From: Empedobacter stercoris
GTDB taxonomy: Bacteria; Bacteroidota; Bacteroidia; Flavobacteriales; Weeksellaceae
Reading direction: 5' to 3'
Length of the DNA: 64,000 nt
Assembly: GCF_025244765.1 (NCBI RefSeq)
Contig: NZ_CP104209.1
Span: 1,742,501-1,806,500, forward strand
In this document: piece after piece, positions 55,439-64,000 of the stretch
How the letters are laid out: every line of letters begins with the position of its first letter
How positions within the stretch are numbered: position 1 is the first letter of the stretch
Translations under genes and position numbers: made by a program
Notes under the pieces: generated by a model
What the model was told of the DNA's origin: nothing
Database searches by the model: none
What the model saw: the letters and a program-made list of their open reading frames with translations, nothing else

Positions 55439-55522
55439 TTTATAGTGTTAAAATTAAATTTAAAACGCAACCATTTTAAAAAATTGTAATCTTACATTTA
55501 TAACAATTAAAAAACTCATACA

Positions 55523-55963
55523 ATGAAATTAATGAAAAAATTAAGCATGTTTGCTTTGGTTAGCGCTTTAGGATTATCAACTTTTAGCTGTTTAGATGAT
55601 GATGGAGATTTTACAAATTATGGTTTTTTACCTACAACTGATATCTACGTTCACAAAGACTCTATAATGCCAGTAGGAGAAAAAACTAATATTCATGTAA
55701 CCTATCAAAAAGCAAATTCTTGTCAGAACTTTATTCAATTTAGTTCTTTAAGTGGAGATACAAAATTTAAACATCATATTGGAGTTTATGCAAGTCAAGC
55801 AAGCGGTTCTTCATGTGTACAAGAACTTACTTCAGAAACAAAAACGTTAAATTTTACTCCTAAAGAAGCTGGGCAATATACCTTAAAATTCTGGACAGGA
55901 AATAATATTGAATCAAACAAACCTATTTATGATTCAATCATTTTAGATATCAAAGAAAAATAA
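55523..55963 (+). CDS. Hypothetical lipoprotein-like protein
   Basis: The 146-residue protein has an N-terminal signal ending FSCLDDDGDF (Cys at about 23), which fits an exported lipoprotein in Bacteroidota, where acidic residues follow the Cys. The mature part is an Ig-like beta domain. No family is recognised with certainty. The ECF sigma gene starts 12 bp downstream, so it may be in one operon with it. Confidence 0.7.
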   Translation: MKLMKKLSMFALVSALGLSTFSCLDDDGDFTNYGFLPTTDIYVHKDSIMPVGEKTNIHVTYQKANSCQNFIQFSSLSGDTKFKHHIGVYASQASGSSCVQELTSETKTLNFTPKEAGQYTLKFWTGNNIESNKPIYDSIILDIKEK

Positions 55964-55975
55964 AGTCCAATCAGT

Positions 55976-56521
55976 TTGAATAAAGACTCTCTTGAATATT
56001 TAATCAAGCAATGTCAAGAACAAAATAGAAAAGCACAAGAAGAAATTTATCTTGAATTTTCACCTGTTTTGTTCTCGATATGTCTTCGCTATGCCGAAAG
56101 TTACGAAGATGCGCAAGATATTTTTCAAGAGGGATTTATTCATATCTTTAATAAGGTTAACCAATTCAAATTTGAAGGATCGTTTGAAGGATGGATGAAA
56201 CGAATAATGGTAAATCTCAATTTAGAGAAATTAAAAAAGAAAAACACTTTACCATTTGAAGACTATGAAAAACTCATTATAACACAAGATGACGACGAAG
56301 ATATTGAGGATAATTTTGATTATCAACAATTATTAGAAGTTGTTCATAATCTTCCACCTCAGTACAGGCAAGTTTTTAACCTCTATGTTTTTGAAGAATT
56401 TACACACCAAGAAATTGCAGAAATGTTAAATATTTCGGTAGGAACTTCAAAATCAAACTTATCAAGAGCGCGAAATTTATTAAAACAAAAACTCAACCTT
56501 TTAAAAACTGTCAACAAATGA
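55976..56521 (+). CDS. RNA polymerase sigma factor, ECF (sigma-70 family)
   Basis: The 181-residue protein starts with TTG 55976. Region 2 is visible (about 12-85: YAESYEDAQDIFQEGFIHIFNKVNQFKFEGSFEGWMKRIMVNLNLEKL). Region 4 (about 115-170) shows LPPQYRQVFNLYVFEEFTHQEIAEMLNISVGTSKSNLSRARNLLK with the helix-turn-helix. It should direct RNA polymerase to specific promoters in response to an envelope signal. Its stop overlaps the next gene by 4 bp, which probably encodes its partner. Confidence 0.94.
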   Translation: MNKDSLEYLIKQCQEQNRKAQEEIYLEFSPVLFSICLRYAESYEDAQDIFQEGFIHIFNKVNQFKFEGSFEGWMKRIMVNLNLEKLKKKNTLPFEDYEKLIITQDDDEDIEDNFDYQQLLEVVHNLPPQYRQVFNLYVFEEFTHQEIAEMLNISVGTSKSNLSRARNLLKQKLNLLKTVNK

Positions 56522-57867
56522 ACAAATTAGATCAACATATTAAAGATAAACTCTCTCAACCACAATTACCACCGACAGATGCGTGGAAAAATATTCAACA
56601 AAAATTGGATGAAAAAGAGAAGAAAAAACGTATTGTTCCGATTTTTTATTGGATAAGTTCCACTGCAGCATGTTTGGTTGCTGGAATTTCGGTGTATTAT
56701 TATTTTAATCAAAATGATGCGACTACAAATCATCCGTTTCCAACGAATGAAATTGTAAAAACTAACATAAATTCTAATCAAAACTTTTCAAATAAAAATG
56801 AAAATGTAGAGGAGAAAAATTCTTTTAAAAATCCAGTAACTTCAACAACAAACAATCTTCCACAAGATGATAATATGACTAAACAACCAAATTCATATTT
56901 TGATGAATTAAATAAAAAGTCAACGTTGTTTTCTACTACAAATCAAAAAGAAGAAAATCAAACACAAAAATTTCCCCTAAATAATTCTTTCCAAAACGAG
57001 CTATCAGACCAAAAGAATAACTCTTTTAGTGAGAAAGGAAATAATTTTCAGCAAAATACTATCCTAAAAAATCAAGACGAAAAACCATTAGAATTGGTTC
57101 TTGAAGAAGAAAAGAAGAAAAAAGAAGAGGAAAAAATAGAAATCAAACCTAAAGCGCCTATTCTGGCCATTTCTTCTTATGTTAATCCAACCATAATATT
57201 AGATTCAAAGTCTATTTTAGCGAATGAATTTAACGATTATAACATCAAAAACAGCATTACAGTTGCGTATGGTGCAAAAGTTTCGGTTCGAATAAATAAA
57301 AATTTAAACATCCGTTCTGGTATTGCTAAATTGGAGTTACAACAGCATACAACAAATGTTAATTCTGGAATCAATACTGGGATTTCTGCACTTTCTGCAA
57401 ACGCTCCAAAATCATCTAATAACATTAATTATCACACTAATATTAGAGTAGTTGCCAATAATACCTCTCAAAGTACGATGATGACTATGCTTTCTTCTGA
57501 AACAAATAATATGGAACAAAAAATTAATTACATTGAAGTTCCTGTAGAAGCAGAATACAAATTAGCAAGTTTCGATAAGTTTAACCTTCTTGCAACAGCG
57601 GGAGGAAGTTATTATATTCTTACAAAAAACTCCATTTCTTTGGCAGATACCAACACAAAATCTCGATACAAGTTGGGTGAAGCAAATAACTTGAACAATA
57701 CAAGTTATAGCGCAAATGCTGGTGTTAAATTGGAGTATAATTTATCGAATAAATCGAGTATAAATCTTGAACCAAATTATAGGTATATGATTAATCCTTT
57801 GAAAAATGTAGATACCAAAAATCCTTCTTTATTCGGATTGAATTTAGGCTTTTCGATTAAATTTTAA
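56518..57867 (+). CDS. Membrane-anchored protein with C-terminal barrel-like domain (possible anti-sigma partner)
   Basis: The 449-residue protein has a cytoplasmic N-terminus (1-40, DQHIKDKLSQPQLPPTDAWKNIQQKLDEKEKKKR), one membrane helix (about 43-63), a long Asn/Lys/Gln-rich linker with a KKKKEEEKIEIK stretch, and a C-terminal domain (about 220-449) that looks like an outer-membrane beta-barrel (VAYGAKVSVRINKNLNIRSGI ... SIKF-COOH). The N-terminal half has the layout of Bacteroidota anti-sigma proteins. The 4-bp overlap with the ECF sigma gene supports a regulatory link. The barrel homology is from pattern only. Confidence 0.75.
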   Translation: MNKLDQHIKDKLSQPQLPPTDAWKNIQQKLDEKEKKKRIVPIFYWISSTAACLVAGISVYYYFNQNDATTNHPFPTNEIVKTNINSNQNFSNKNENVEEKNSFKNPVTSTTNNLPQDDNMTKQPNSYFDELNKKSTLFSTTNQKEENQTQKFPLNNSFQNELSDQKNNSFSEKGNNFQQNTILKNQDEKPLELVLEEEKKKKEEEKIEIKPKAPILAISSYVNPTIILDSKSILANEFNDYNIKNSITVAYGAKVSVRINKNLNIRSGIAKLELQQHTTNVNSGINTGISALSANAPKSSNNINYHTNIRVVANNTSQSTMMTMLSSETNNMEQKINYIEVPVEAEYKLASFDKFNLLATAGGSYYILTKNSISLADTNTKSRYKLGEANNLNNTSYSANAGVKLEYNLSNKSSINLEPNYRYMINPLKNVDTKNPSLFGLNLGFSIKF

Positions 57868-57882
57868 TCCATAAAGACGAGG

Positions 57883-58320
57883 TTAATCATCGCCTTTATT
57901 ATTATTCAATTTTATTGAAATCGTATTATTTTCTTCTGTCATTTCTATTTTTGCTTCCTCAAAAGTAGGTTCCCTTAAAATAGGATCTAAATTCTTCGAA
58001 AAACCATAAGGTTCTTTACGAACCCCTAAAAAACTCTTATCAAGTTTCTTGTTGTTATTGGTATCTAAATACACTTTTACGGCATAAAAAGTAGGTTCGA
58101 TATCTTTAAAAACCGTTTCATATTTATCAATGTCAGCAACAGGAATATATAATTTCTTGAATGCATTTTGACCTTTTGTATAATTTTCTACATTTCTATA
58201 AAACTCAATTGCCAGATTTCCCTTCGTTTTTTTAAGATTTGTAATTGTTAACTTCACATCAATCTGTGCCATAGCTACTTGAGTGAAAAATAACACAATT
58301 AGTATAATAATTTTCTTCAT
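57883..58320 (-). CDS. DUF2141 domain secreted protein
   Basis: From ATG 58320 the 145-residue protein has a signal peptide (1-18, ending TQVAMAQ), then a DUF2141 Ig-like domain (VKLTITNLKKTKGNLAIEFYRN; YAVKVYLDTNNNKKLDKSFLGVRKEPYGFSKN). The DTNNNKKLD loop looks like a Ca-binding turn. Function is unknown. The ATG seven codons upstream (58341) was not chosen because it adds a charged leader before the signal peptide. Confidence 0.9.
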   Translation of the reverse strand: MKKIIILIVLFFTQVAMAQIDVKLTITNLKKTKGNLAIEFYRNVENYTKGQNAFKKLYIPVADIDKYETVFKDIEPTFYAVKVYLDTNNNKKLDKSFLGVRKEPYGFSKNLDPILREPTFEEAKIEMTEENNTISIKLNNNKGDD

Positions 58321-58397
58321 TTCTCTATTTTTTTTAATCAACTCATTTACAAATGATTAAAACCTACTATTTATAAATATTGTCTTAAATTATTGGG

Positions 58398-60371
58398 GTG
58401 AAAAAATATCTATTCTTTATCCTAACAATTTGTTTCTCAATTGGAATAATTATTTCTGAATTATTAATTCCTGCTACAAATTTACGAATTATATTTTTTC
58501 TACTGATTATTCTTCTTTTTATCTCCCTATTAAATAATCAGAATCGTCAAAATATCATTCCTTTTTTAATCATTTCGCCTATTTTAGGCTATTATATTCA
58601 CCAGAATTATAATCAATATTCAAAAAATATCATTGAATCCGACTCAAAAGCTCATCTCTTAAAAGTCTACTACAATTCAAATTCAACTGAAAAATACACA
58701 AATTATATTGTTAAGGACATTGAAAATAACAAACAAATTTTACTTCATTTAAAATCTCAACAAACAAAATTATATCCAAATGATGAAGTGATTGTATATG
58801 GTCAAGAAACCGAAATTCAAGGTCCTCTAAATCCTTTTCAATTTGATTACAAACGTTTCTTAAATAGAAAAAGAACTTATTCACAATTAGTTGCAAACGA
58901 AATAATTTCTATTCACAAAGAAGGAAAAGGTTTTCGAAATTGGTCTGCAAAATCGAAAGTTATCATTAGAGAACAATTAACCAAACAAGGTTATTCGCTC
59001 GAAAGTAGAGCTATTATTTCTTCGATGCTTTTGGGCGATAGAACAGAACTTTCTCAAGAACTTAATCAAAGTTATGTTGCTACTGGAGTCGTTCATATTT
59101 TATCAATTTCTGGACTTCATGTGATGATGATTTTCATGATCCTACAATTCGTTTTGCAACCTTTATTAAGTTTAAAATATGGTTGTAAAGTTAGAATTAT
59201 TATCAGTTTGATTTGTATTTGGCTCTTTGCATTTTATGTTGAATTACAACCGCCTGTTTTTCGTTCTGCATTGATGATTTCTATTTATTATATCAGCGAA
59301 TTACTCAATCGTCCTAAAAATATTTACCACACCCTTTCGCTTTCTGCATTCATTATTTTGGTGTTTCAACCTAATCTTTTGTTTGATATTGGCTTTCAAT
59401 TAAGCTTTTCGGCTGTCTTTTTTATTGTATGGCTTAATCCAATTTTCGAACATTTTTGGAAAGTGAAAAATAGTTTTCTGAAGAAAATAAAGATTATGAT
59501 ATCAACAAGTTTATCTGCTCAATTGGGTACATTACCTGTTTCTGTTTTCTATTTTAATCAGTTTTCTGGCTTGTTTTTATTTGGAAACTTAGTGTTGATT
59601 CCTGCTTCTTTTTTTATGATTTGTGGCGGAATAATTAGTATTGTTTTAATTATCATTAAGGTCGAAATTCCAGCTTATACGTGGGTTTTTAATCAATTTA
59701 TTTCTATCATTAATCAATACATTTATTGGTTATCTGATTTTAATTTTATAGCAAAAGAAGTCTACATTAGTCTATTCACAGCAATGCTGATTGGCGTTAT
59801 TTTATATTTTCTGAAACCATTGTTCCTCAAAAAATCGACAACTACTTTATTCATTTGCTTGACTTGTTTATTGGTGATTCAAATGGAACGATTGTACCAC
59901 GTTTATCAATTGAATAAGTCGAATGAATTAATCGTTTTTAATCAATACAAGAATAGTATAATTGGAATACGAAATCAACGTTATTTAGTTGTTCTAAGCG
60001 AAAAACCTTTAGACGAAAAAACGCATAATTTTATGATTAAACCTTATAAAATTCATCAACGAATTAAACAAGTAGATTTCTATTCTTATCATTCATCTTT
60101 TCGACATCAATATTTTATCAAACATCCACATTCAATCGAAAATAAATCATTTAAACTCTTATTAAATGAAGAACATTCCAATATTTCTGATCTTCCTTTT
60201 TATGTGTTGATTCATCAGTCTAACCCATATTCATTCGAAAAAAATAGTCAATTAAAAAGGGTAATTGCTGATGCCAGCAACTACCCTTCTGTTGTTTCAG
60301 AATTAGAAAATAAATTCGATTCTGTTTTATGGAAAACCTCTACACAAGGTTATTTCTTAATTAAATTTTGA
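58398..60371 (+). CDS. comEC: ComEC/Rec2-family competence protein
   Basis: The 657-residue inner-membrane protein starts with GTG 58398. An N-terminal soluble OB-like part (about 70-180, DUF4131 type) is followed by the ComEC membrane domain (about 200-510), with SISGLHVMMIFMILQF and RSALMISIYYISELLNRP signatures. It lacks the C-terminal metallo-beta-lactamase domain found in longer ComEC proteins; the tail after 510 is short and unlike it. It would form the channel for DNA uptake. It overlaps the convergent thioredoxin-like gene by 11 bp. Confidence 0.9.
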   Translation: MKKYLFFILTICFSIGIIISELLIPATNLRIIFFLLIILLFISLLNNQNRQNIIPFLIISPILGYYIHQNYNQYSKNIIESDSKAHLLKVYYNSNSTEKYTNYIVKDIENNKQILLHLKSQQTKLYPNDEVIVYGQETEIQGPLNPFQFDYKRFLNRKRTYSQLVANEIISIHKEGKGFRNWSAKSKVIIREQLTKQGYSLESRAIISSMLLGDRTELSQELNQSYVATGVVHILSISGLHVMMIFMILQFVLQPLLSLKYGCKVRIIISLICIWLFAFYVELQPPVFRSALMISIYYISELLNRPKNIYHTLSLSAFIILVFQPNLLFDIGFQLSFSAVFFIVWLNPIFEHFWKVKNSFLKKIKIMISTSLSAQLGTLPVSVFYFNQFSGLFLFGNLVLIPASFFMICGGIISIVLIIIKVEIPAYTWVFNQFISIINQYIYWLSDFNFIAKEVYISLFTAMLIGVILYFLKPLFLKKSTTTLFICLTCLLVIQMERLYHVYQLNKSNELIVFNQYKNSIIGIRNQRYLVVLSEKPLDEKTHNFMIKPYKIHQRIKQVDFYSYHSSFRHQYFIKHPHSIENKSFKLLLNEEHSNISDLPFYVLIHQSNPYSFEKNSQLKRVIADASNYPSVVSELENKFDSVLWKTSTQGYFLIKF

Positions 60372-60804
60372 TATCAGTTATGAAATCAGATGAACTACGA
60401 TAACCTAAAACAATTTTATTGATATCTCCTTTGCCATTCATCAAAACAGTAGCAGGATAACTCAATTGTCCGTTTGTTAGCGCATAAGCCAAATAATTTG
60501 CTTTTGCAGGAGCAATATATGTATATTGAATTCCCATGAATTTCACCATATCTTTTGTTTCTGCATCAAATTTTACAGCAATATAATTGTTTTTTACATA
60601 TTCTGAAACTTGAGCATTTGCAAAGGTTTCTTTGTCTAAACGCTTACAGAATCCACACCAAGTAGTATAGAAATTAATCAATACAGGTTTTTCTGGATGT
60701 GCTTTGATTTCCTTTGACGCTTCCTCTAAGGATAACCATTTAATTTCTTGTCCGAAAAGAAATGACGATAAAATTAACGTTGCGATGACTAAACTTGATT
60801 TCAT
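60361..60804 (-). CDS. Secreted thioredoxin-like protein
   Basis: The 147-residue protein has a signal peptide (1-18, ending SFLFGQ) and a thioredoxin fold with active site FYTTWCGFCKRLDKETF (CGFC, about 49-52) and the cis-Pro in YPATVLMNGKGD. It probably works in the periplasm as a disulfide reductase or oxidase. It lies 14 bp downstream of the first POT transporter on the same strand, so it is likely transcribed with it. The 3' ends of this gene and comEC overlap. Confidence 0.9.
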   Translation of the reverse strand: MKSSLVIATLILSSFLFGQEIKWLSLEEASKEIKAHPEKPVLINFYTTWCGFCKRLDKETFANAQVSEYVKNNYIAVKFDAETKDMVKFMGIQYTYIAPAKANYLAYALTNGQLSYPATVLMNGKGDINKIVLGYRSSSDFITDIKI

Positions 60805-60818
60805 AATTTCAATCTTTA

Positions 60819-62903
60819 TTATTTAACTCCGTGCATCAATTTCTTCATTATTGGATTTAATGCAATAACGATTAAACCTGCTACAATTGGAACAATTGTA
60901 AAGATTAAGAAGAAAGTTGATAACGAGTATTCTTTTGTAATATTTTCGATTTGACCTCCTAAAATAGCTGCCAATTTGTTACCAATTGCAATTGCAAGGT
61001 ACCACATTCCGAACATAAATGCAATCATACGTGCTGGTACTAATTTCGAAACATACGAAAGTCCAACTGGTGATAAACAGAGTTCACCTAATGTGTGGAA
61101 CAAGTAAGCCAATACTAACCAAATAATCGAAACACGAACACCTTCTGAGATTCCGTAAGAACCGAAAGCTAAGAAACCGAATCCGATTGCCATAATGATT
61201 AATCCTAAACCATATTTTACTGAAGCTGAAGGGTTATATTTAGAATCCCAAATACGAGAAACTAAGGATGCTAAAGCAATAATGAAGAACGAGTTTAAAG
61301 TAGAAAACCAAGAAACGGTAATCTCTACTTGACTATCCTTAATTTCTGCAACTTTAGCAGGTACAATTTCAGACGGTTTATTTTGATTTTTATATTCAGC
61401 ATCTAATTTTACTAAACTTTCTGGAGAAACTAATACAAATTTATCTCCTTCTTTGTGAATGTTAATCGCCGTTCCTTGTGTCAAAGCATCTTGAGAAGCT
61501 AAATTAATCACGTCATCTACAATGACATCTGTTGGTTTTGCAACATAAGAAGCCGTTACTGGTTCTAAGTTAAAAGTTGCCTGTCCTTTATCGTCTAAAA
61601 CAGGTTTTCCTGCATCATCTACTTTTGCTGTTTTGATTGCTTGGTACGAAACATCGTAAGAGTGAGAAGACCAGTTGTAGTTTAACATCCAAATAGCAGC
61701 AGCCCAAATTCCTAAGAAAGTAAATGCTAAAACGACATTAGATGCGGCAGCTTTTTTGAATGTTTGTTTTGCTAACAAAAACAATACATACGTGATAAAC
61801 AATAATGGAATAACTGTTAATAACGTATTGAAGATATTGAATGCCATTGCAGCTCCTCCAATTAAATTACGTTCTGTATTATCACGTGCAAAAATAACTA
61901 ACGATGTAGCTCCTTGCTCGAAAGACATCCAGAAGAAAATAACGAAGAATGCGAAAATAATAACCGCAATCATACGGTCGCGAACAACTTTTGTGTAATT
62001 CGCTAAACGACGAATCACGACAAAGAAGAACATGAATAATGCAATTAAAATGACTACATTTTGTCCTGCTAATCCTCCTATTGAAAAGTCAAATAAATTA
62101 ATTCCTCCAATTGCATTTAAGGGATCATTGAACGCATATCCTAAACCTAATAACGTCATTATAACGATTAAGATTTGATCTAAAATAGTAAAAGGATTTG
62201 GTTTTTCACCTGGCTCATATTTTGGTGTTTCATCGTCAGCAGTAATTTGATTTCCAGTTTTTGATGGAACTTCACCTATATGTCCAAATAATGGTTTAGC
62301 CAACCAGAATTGCAATGTTCCTAATAACATAAAGATTCCAGCTAATCCGAATCCCCAGTGCCATCCAACTTTTTCTGCTAAGAATCCACATAACATCATT
62401 CCGAAGAATGCACCAGCGTTAACTCCCATATAGAAGATTGTGTAAGCACCATCTTTTTTCTCTGGGAAATCTTTATACATTTCTGATAATATTGATGTCA
62501 TGTTTGGCTTAAAGAATCCTGTTCCAATTACCAAACATCCTAATCCTAAGTATAAAAATAATGGAGTGTCAAAGGCCATAAAAGCGTGACCTAACGTCAT
62601 AATTATCGCCCCTACAACTACTGCCCATCGATAACCTATGTATTTATCGGCAATAATACCTCCAAAAATAGGCGTAATGTATAGTAACATTGCGTAGGTT
62701 CCGTATAAAGCTGTTGCCTTTTCAATAGACCATTCCCAGCCTGGATTTAAACCAATAACTGCAGCTGTTAAAAACTGAATTAATAAAACGCGCATTCCGT
62801 AGAATGAAAAACGCTCCCACATCTCTGTAAAGAAAAGCACGAACAAACCCGAAGGATGCCCAAGTACTTTTGAATCAAAGAAATTTTCCGATTTTGAACT
62901 CAT
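60819..62903 (-). CDS. Peptide MFS transporter (POT/PTR2 family)
   Basis: The 694-residue inner-membrane protein imports di- and tripeptides with protons. POT signatures are visible: FFTEMWERFSFYGMRVLLIQFL (about 24-45, ExxERFxYYG type), GAYTIFYMGVNAGAFFGMMLCG (about 150, PTR2_2) and FHTLGELCLSPVGLSYVSKLVPAR near the C-terminus. About 14 helices with a large periplasmic insertion (about 395-530). A second POT gene lies 29 bp upstream, so the two form a tandem pair. Confidence 0.94.
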   Translation of the reverse strand: MSSKSENFFDSKVLGHPSGLFVLFFTEMWERFSFYGMRVLLIQFLTAAVIGLNPGWEWSIEKATALYGTYAMLLYITPIFGGIIADKYIGYRWAVVVGAIIMTLGHAFMAFDTPLFLYLGLGCLVIGTGFFKPNMTSILSEMYKDFPEKKDGAYTIFYMGVNAGAFFGMMLCGFLAEKVGWHWGFGLAGIFMLLGTLQFWLAKPLFGHIGEVPSKTGNQITADDETPKYEPGEKPNPFTILDQILIVIMTLLGLGYAFNDPLNAIGGINLFDFSIGGLAGQNVVILIALFMFFFVVIRRLANYTKVVRDRMIAVIIFAFFVIFFWMSFEQGATSLVIFARDNTERNLIGGAAMAFNIFNTLLTVIPLLFITYVLFLLAKQTFKKAAASNVVLAFTFLGIWAAAIWMLNYNWSSHSYDVSYQAIKTAKVDDAGKPVLDDKGQATFNLEPVTASYVAKPTDVIVDDVINLASQDALTQGTAINIHKEGDKFVLVSPESLVKLDAEYKNQNKPSEIVPAKVAEIKDSQVEITVSWFSTLNSFFIIALASLVSRIWDSKYNPSASVKYGLGLIIMAIGFGFLAFGSYGISEGVRVSIIWLVLAYLFHTLGELCLSPVGLSYVSKLVPARMIAFMFGMWYLAIAIGNKLAAILGGQIENITKEYSLSTFFLIFTIVPIVAGLIVIALNPIMKKLMHGVK

Positions 62904-62932
62904 GTTTGTTTGTTAAAAGTATTTCTTAAAAG

Positions 62933-64000
62933 TTATTTTACGTCTTGCATTAATTTGCGAATTAATGGGGATAAAGCGATTACAATAATACCAGCTATTA
63001 ATGAATATAAAGCTAATTGTTGATAACCATCTGTATAAGCCATTAATTTATCCATTAATGAAGCATTTTCGTTTGGAGAAGACATTCCCGCTCCTAAAAT
63101 ACCAGCCAAATATTGTCCATAAGCAGAAGCTAAGAACCAAAGCCCCATCATCATTCCTCCTAAATGCTTAGGTGATAACTTTGTTACCATCGATAAACCA
63201 ATTGGAGAAAGACATAATTCTGCTATTGTTACAACGAAATACGCTAAAGCAAATATCTCTAATGAAGATAATCCGTTTTCATCTGCAAAGAATCTTAACG
63301 AATAGAAAATGTAATATGCACCTGCTAACATTAAGAACGCTAAACCAAATTTTACAACTGTATTTGGTTCAATTTTCTTTTTAGCCATCCATAACCAAAC
63401 TAATCCTAATAAAGGTGCAAAAATGATTACGTATAAAGAGTTTGCACTGTTATTTACAATATTTGGATCTAATGGAACTGAGAATAAAGTAGAATGTAAA
63501 TTTTTATTCGCAAACAAAGCTAAAGAACCTCCTGCTTGTTCGAAGATTGCAAAGAATAAAATAGAAAATGCAATCATAATAAAGGCTGCAATAAACTTAC
63601 TTTTATCTTTAGAATCTGGAATTTTATATAATTGGATTAAAAAATAAATGATTGCTAATGGTCCAACAATAAACATAAACATATCTGTATATGCCGTATT
63701 ATGAATCATAATAAAGATTAATGGAATACAAGCTATTGCACCTGCATAAACTGCAATTTCGCGAATTAATCGTTTTTTAGGATCCATTTTTATTAGAGGT
63801 GAATCACCAATTGGTCCTAATTCATTTCTAATAAATAGGAACAACACAACCCCAATAATCATCACAATACCTGCAGCTAAGAAAGCTAAGTTCCAGCTCA
63901 CTTGTTTTCCTAAATAAACACAAACAATACCTCCTAAAAAGGCACCAATGTTAATTCCCGAATAAAATAATCCAAAACCAGCATCACGACGTGGATCGCC
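62933..64000 (-). CDS. Peptide MFS transporter (POT family), 5' end outside window
   Basis: The frame is open to the window edge: the residues encoded by 63902-64000 (GDPRRDAGFGLFYSGINIGAFLGG...) are the PTR2_2 signature, so the gene begins beyond 64000. The visible 355 residues include VVTIAELCLSPIGLSMVTKLSPKHLGG and a C-terminus LIRKLMQDVK, similar to the neighbour's. The internal start at 63901 is not real. It is a paralogue of the downstream POT gene. Confidence 0.93.
   Translation of the reverse strand, partial: GDPRRDAGFGLFYSGINIGAFLGGIVCVYLGKQVSWNLAFLAAGIVMIIGVVLFLFIRNELGPIGDSPLIKMDPKKRLIREIAVYAGAIACIPLIFIMIHNTAYTDMFMFIVGPLAIIYFLIQLYKIPDSKDKSKFIAAFIMIAFSILFFAIFEQAGGSLALFANKNLHSTLFSVPLDPNIVNNSANSLYVIIFAPLLGLVWLWMAKKKIEPNTVVKFGLAFLMLAGAYYIFYSLRFFADENGLSSLEIFALAYFVVTIAELCLSPIGLSMVTKLSPKHLGGMMMGLWFLASAYGQYLAGILGAGMSSPNENASLMDKLMAYTDGYQQLALYSLIAGIIVIALSPLIRKLMQDVK

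Overview
The window is AT-rich chromosomal DNA of a Bacteroidota bacterium, class Flavobacteriia, most likely family Weeksellaceae (Empedobacter/Chryseobacterium relatives). The evidence is a partial 16S rRNA gene at the left edge, promoters of the Bacteroidota type (-33 TTTG, -7 TAnnTTTG), a type IX secretion component (PorQ) with a type IX cargo protein, and family members typical of the phylum (DUF2480, DUF3857, DUF2141, TonB-linked barrels). The genus is an inference; no database search was possible.

Layout. 1-1764: 5' part of a 16S rRNA gene on the minus strand, with a long leader and three tandem promoters. 1765-8831: an accessory island of five gene units. Each unit is bounded by its own short inverted pair (GTTNNC...GNNAAC), and units are separated by about 130-200 bp palindromic repeats that share a stem (CGNATTGGCGA-GGCGG) and an internal box (TTGAA-TTTGCACT). 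It carries a small membrane protein, an IS1182-type remnant, a TonB-linked receptor plus AraC regulator, a lincosamide nucleotidyltransferase (lnu type), an Imm26-like protein and a secreted protein. It looks like an integron cassette array (CALIN-like) but has no integrase in the window and does not match the canonical attC core. 8832-9537: a short doubtful ORF and non-coding DNA with five GGCA motifs spaced exactly 11 bp.

9538-34503: core genome. cmk-porQ, a DUF2339 membrane protein, an MscS channel, a ZIP metal transporter with a palindromic operator, tRNA-Cys, folB, Fe/Mn superoxide dismutase, a serine hydrolase, a PolB-like exonuclease, a CNNM/CorC protein, a double-NBD peptide ABC ATPase, four tRNA-Glu genes around rpsT, an NlpC/P60 lipoprotein, a rhomboid-parC-x-parE cluster, a type IX cargo protein, ychF, and an ABC ATPase.

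34540-39662: an aromatic amino-acid operon (pheA, aminotransferase, tyrA, DAHP synthase-chorismate mutase, then rsgA). It is preceded by a recognisable promoter, a 28-codon leader peptide full of Phe and Tyr, and an attenuator hairpin. 39673-64000: dtd, two DUF3857 proteins, MazG-like protein and aroA, an MsbA-like exporter, cysE-cysK, clpB, DUF2480, lpxB, an ECF sigma factor followed by a membrane-anchored barrel-like protein, DUF2141, comEC, a thioredoxin-fold protein and two tandem POT peptide transporters, the second cut by the window end.

The most notable items are the cassette-like island with nested insertions, the Phe/Tyr attenuator, the zupT operator, and a terminator hairpin (ATCCGCTC...GAGCGGAT) reused at four separate places.
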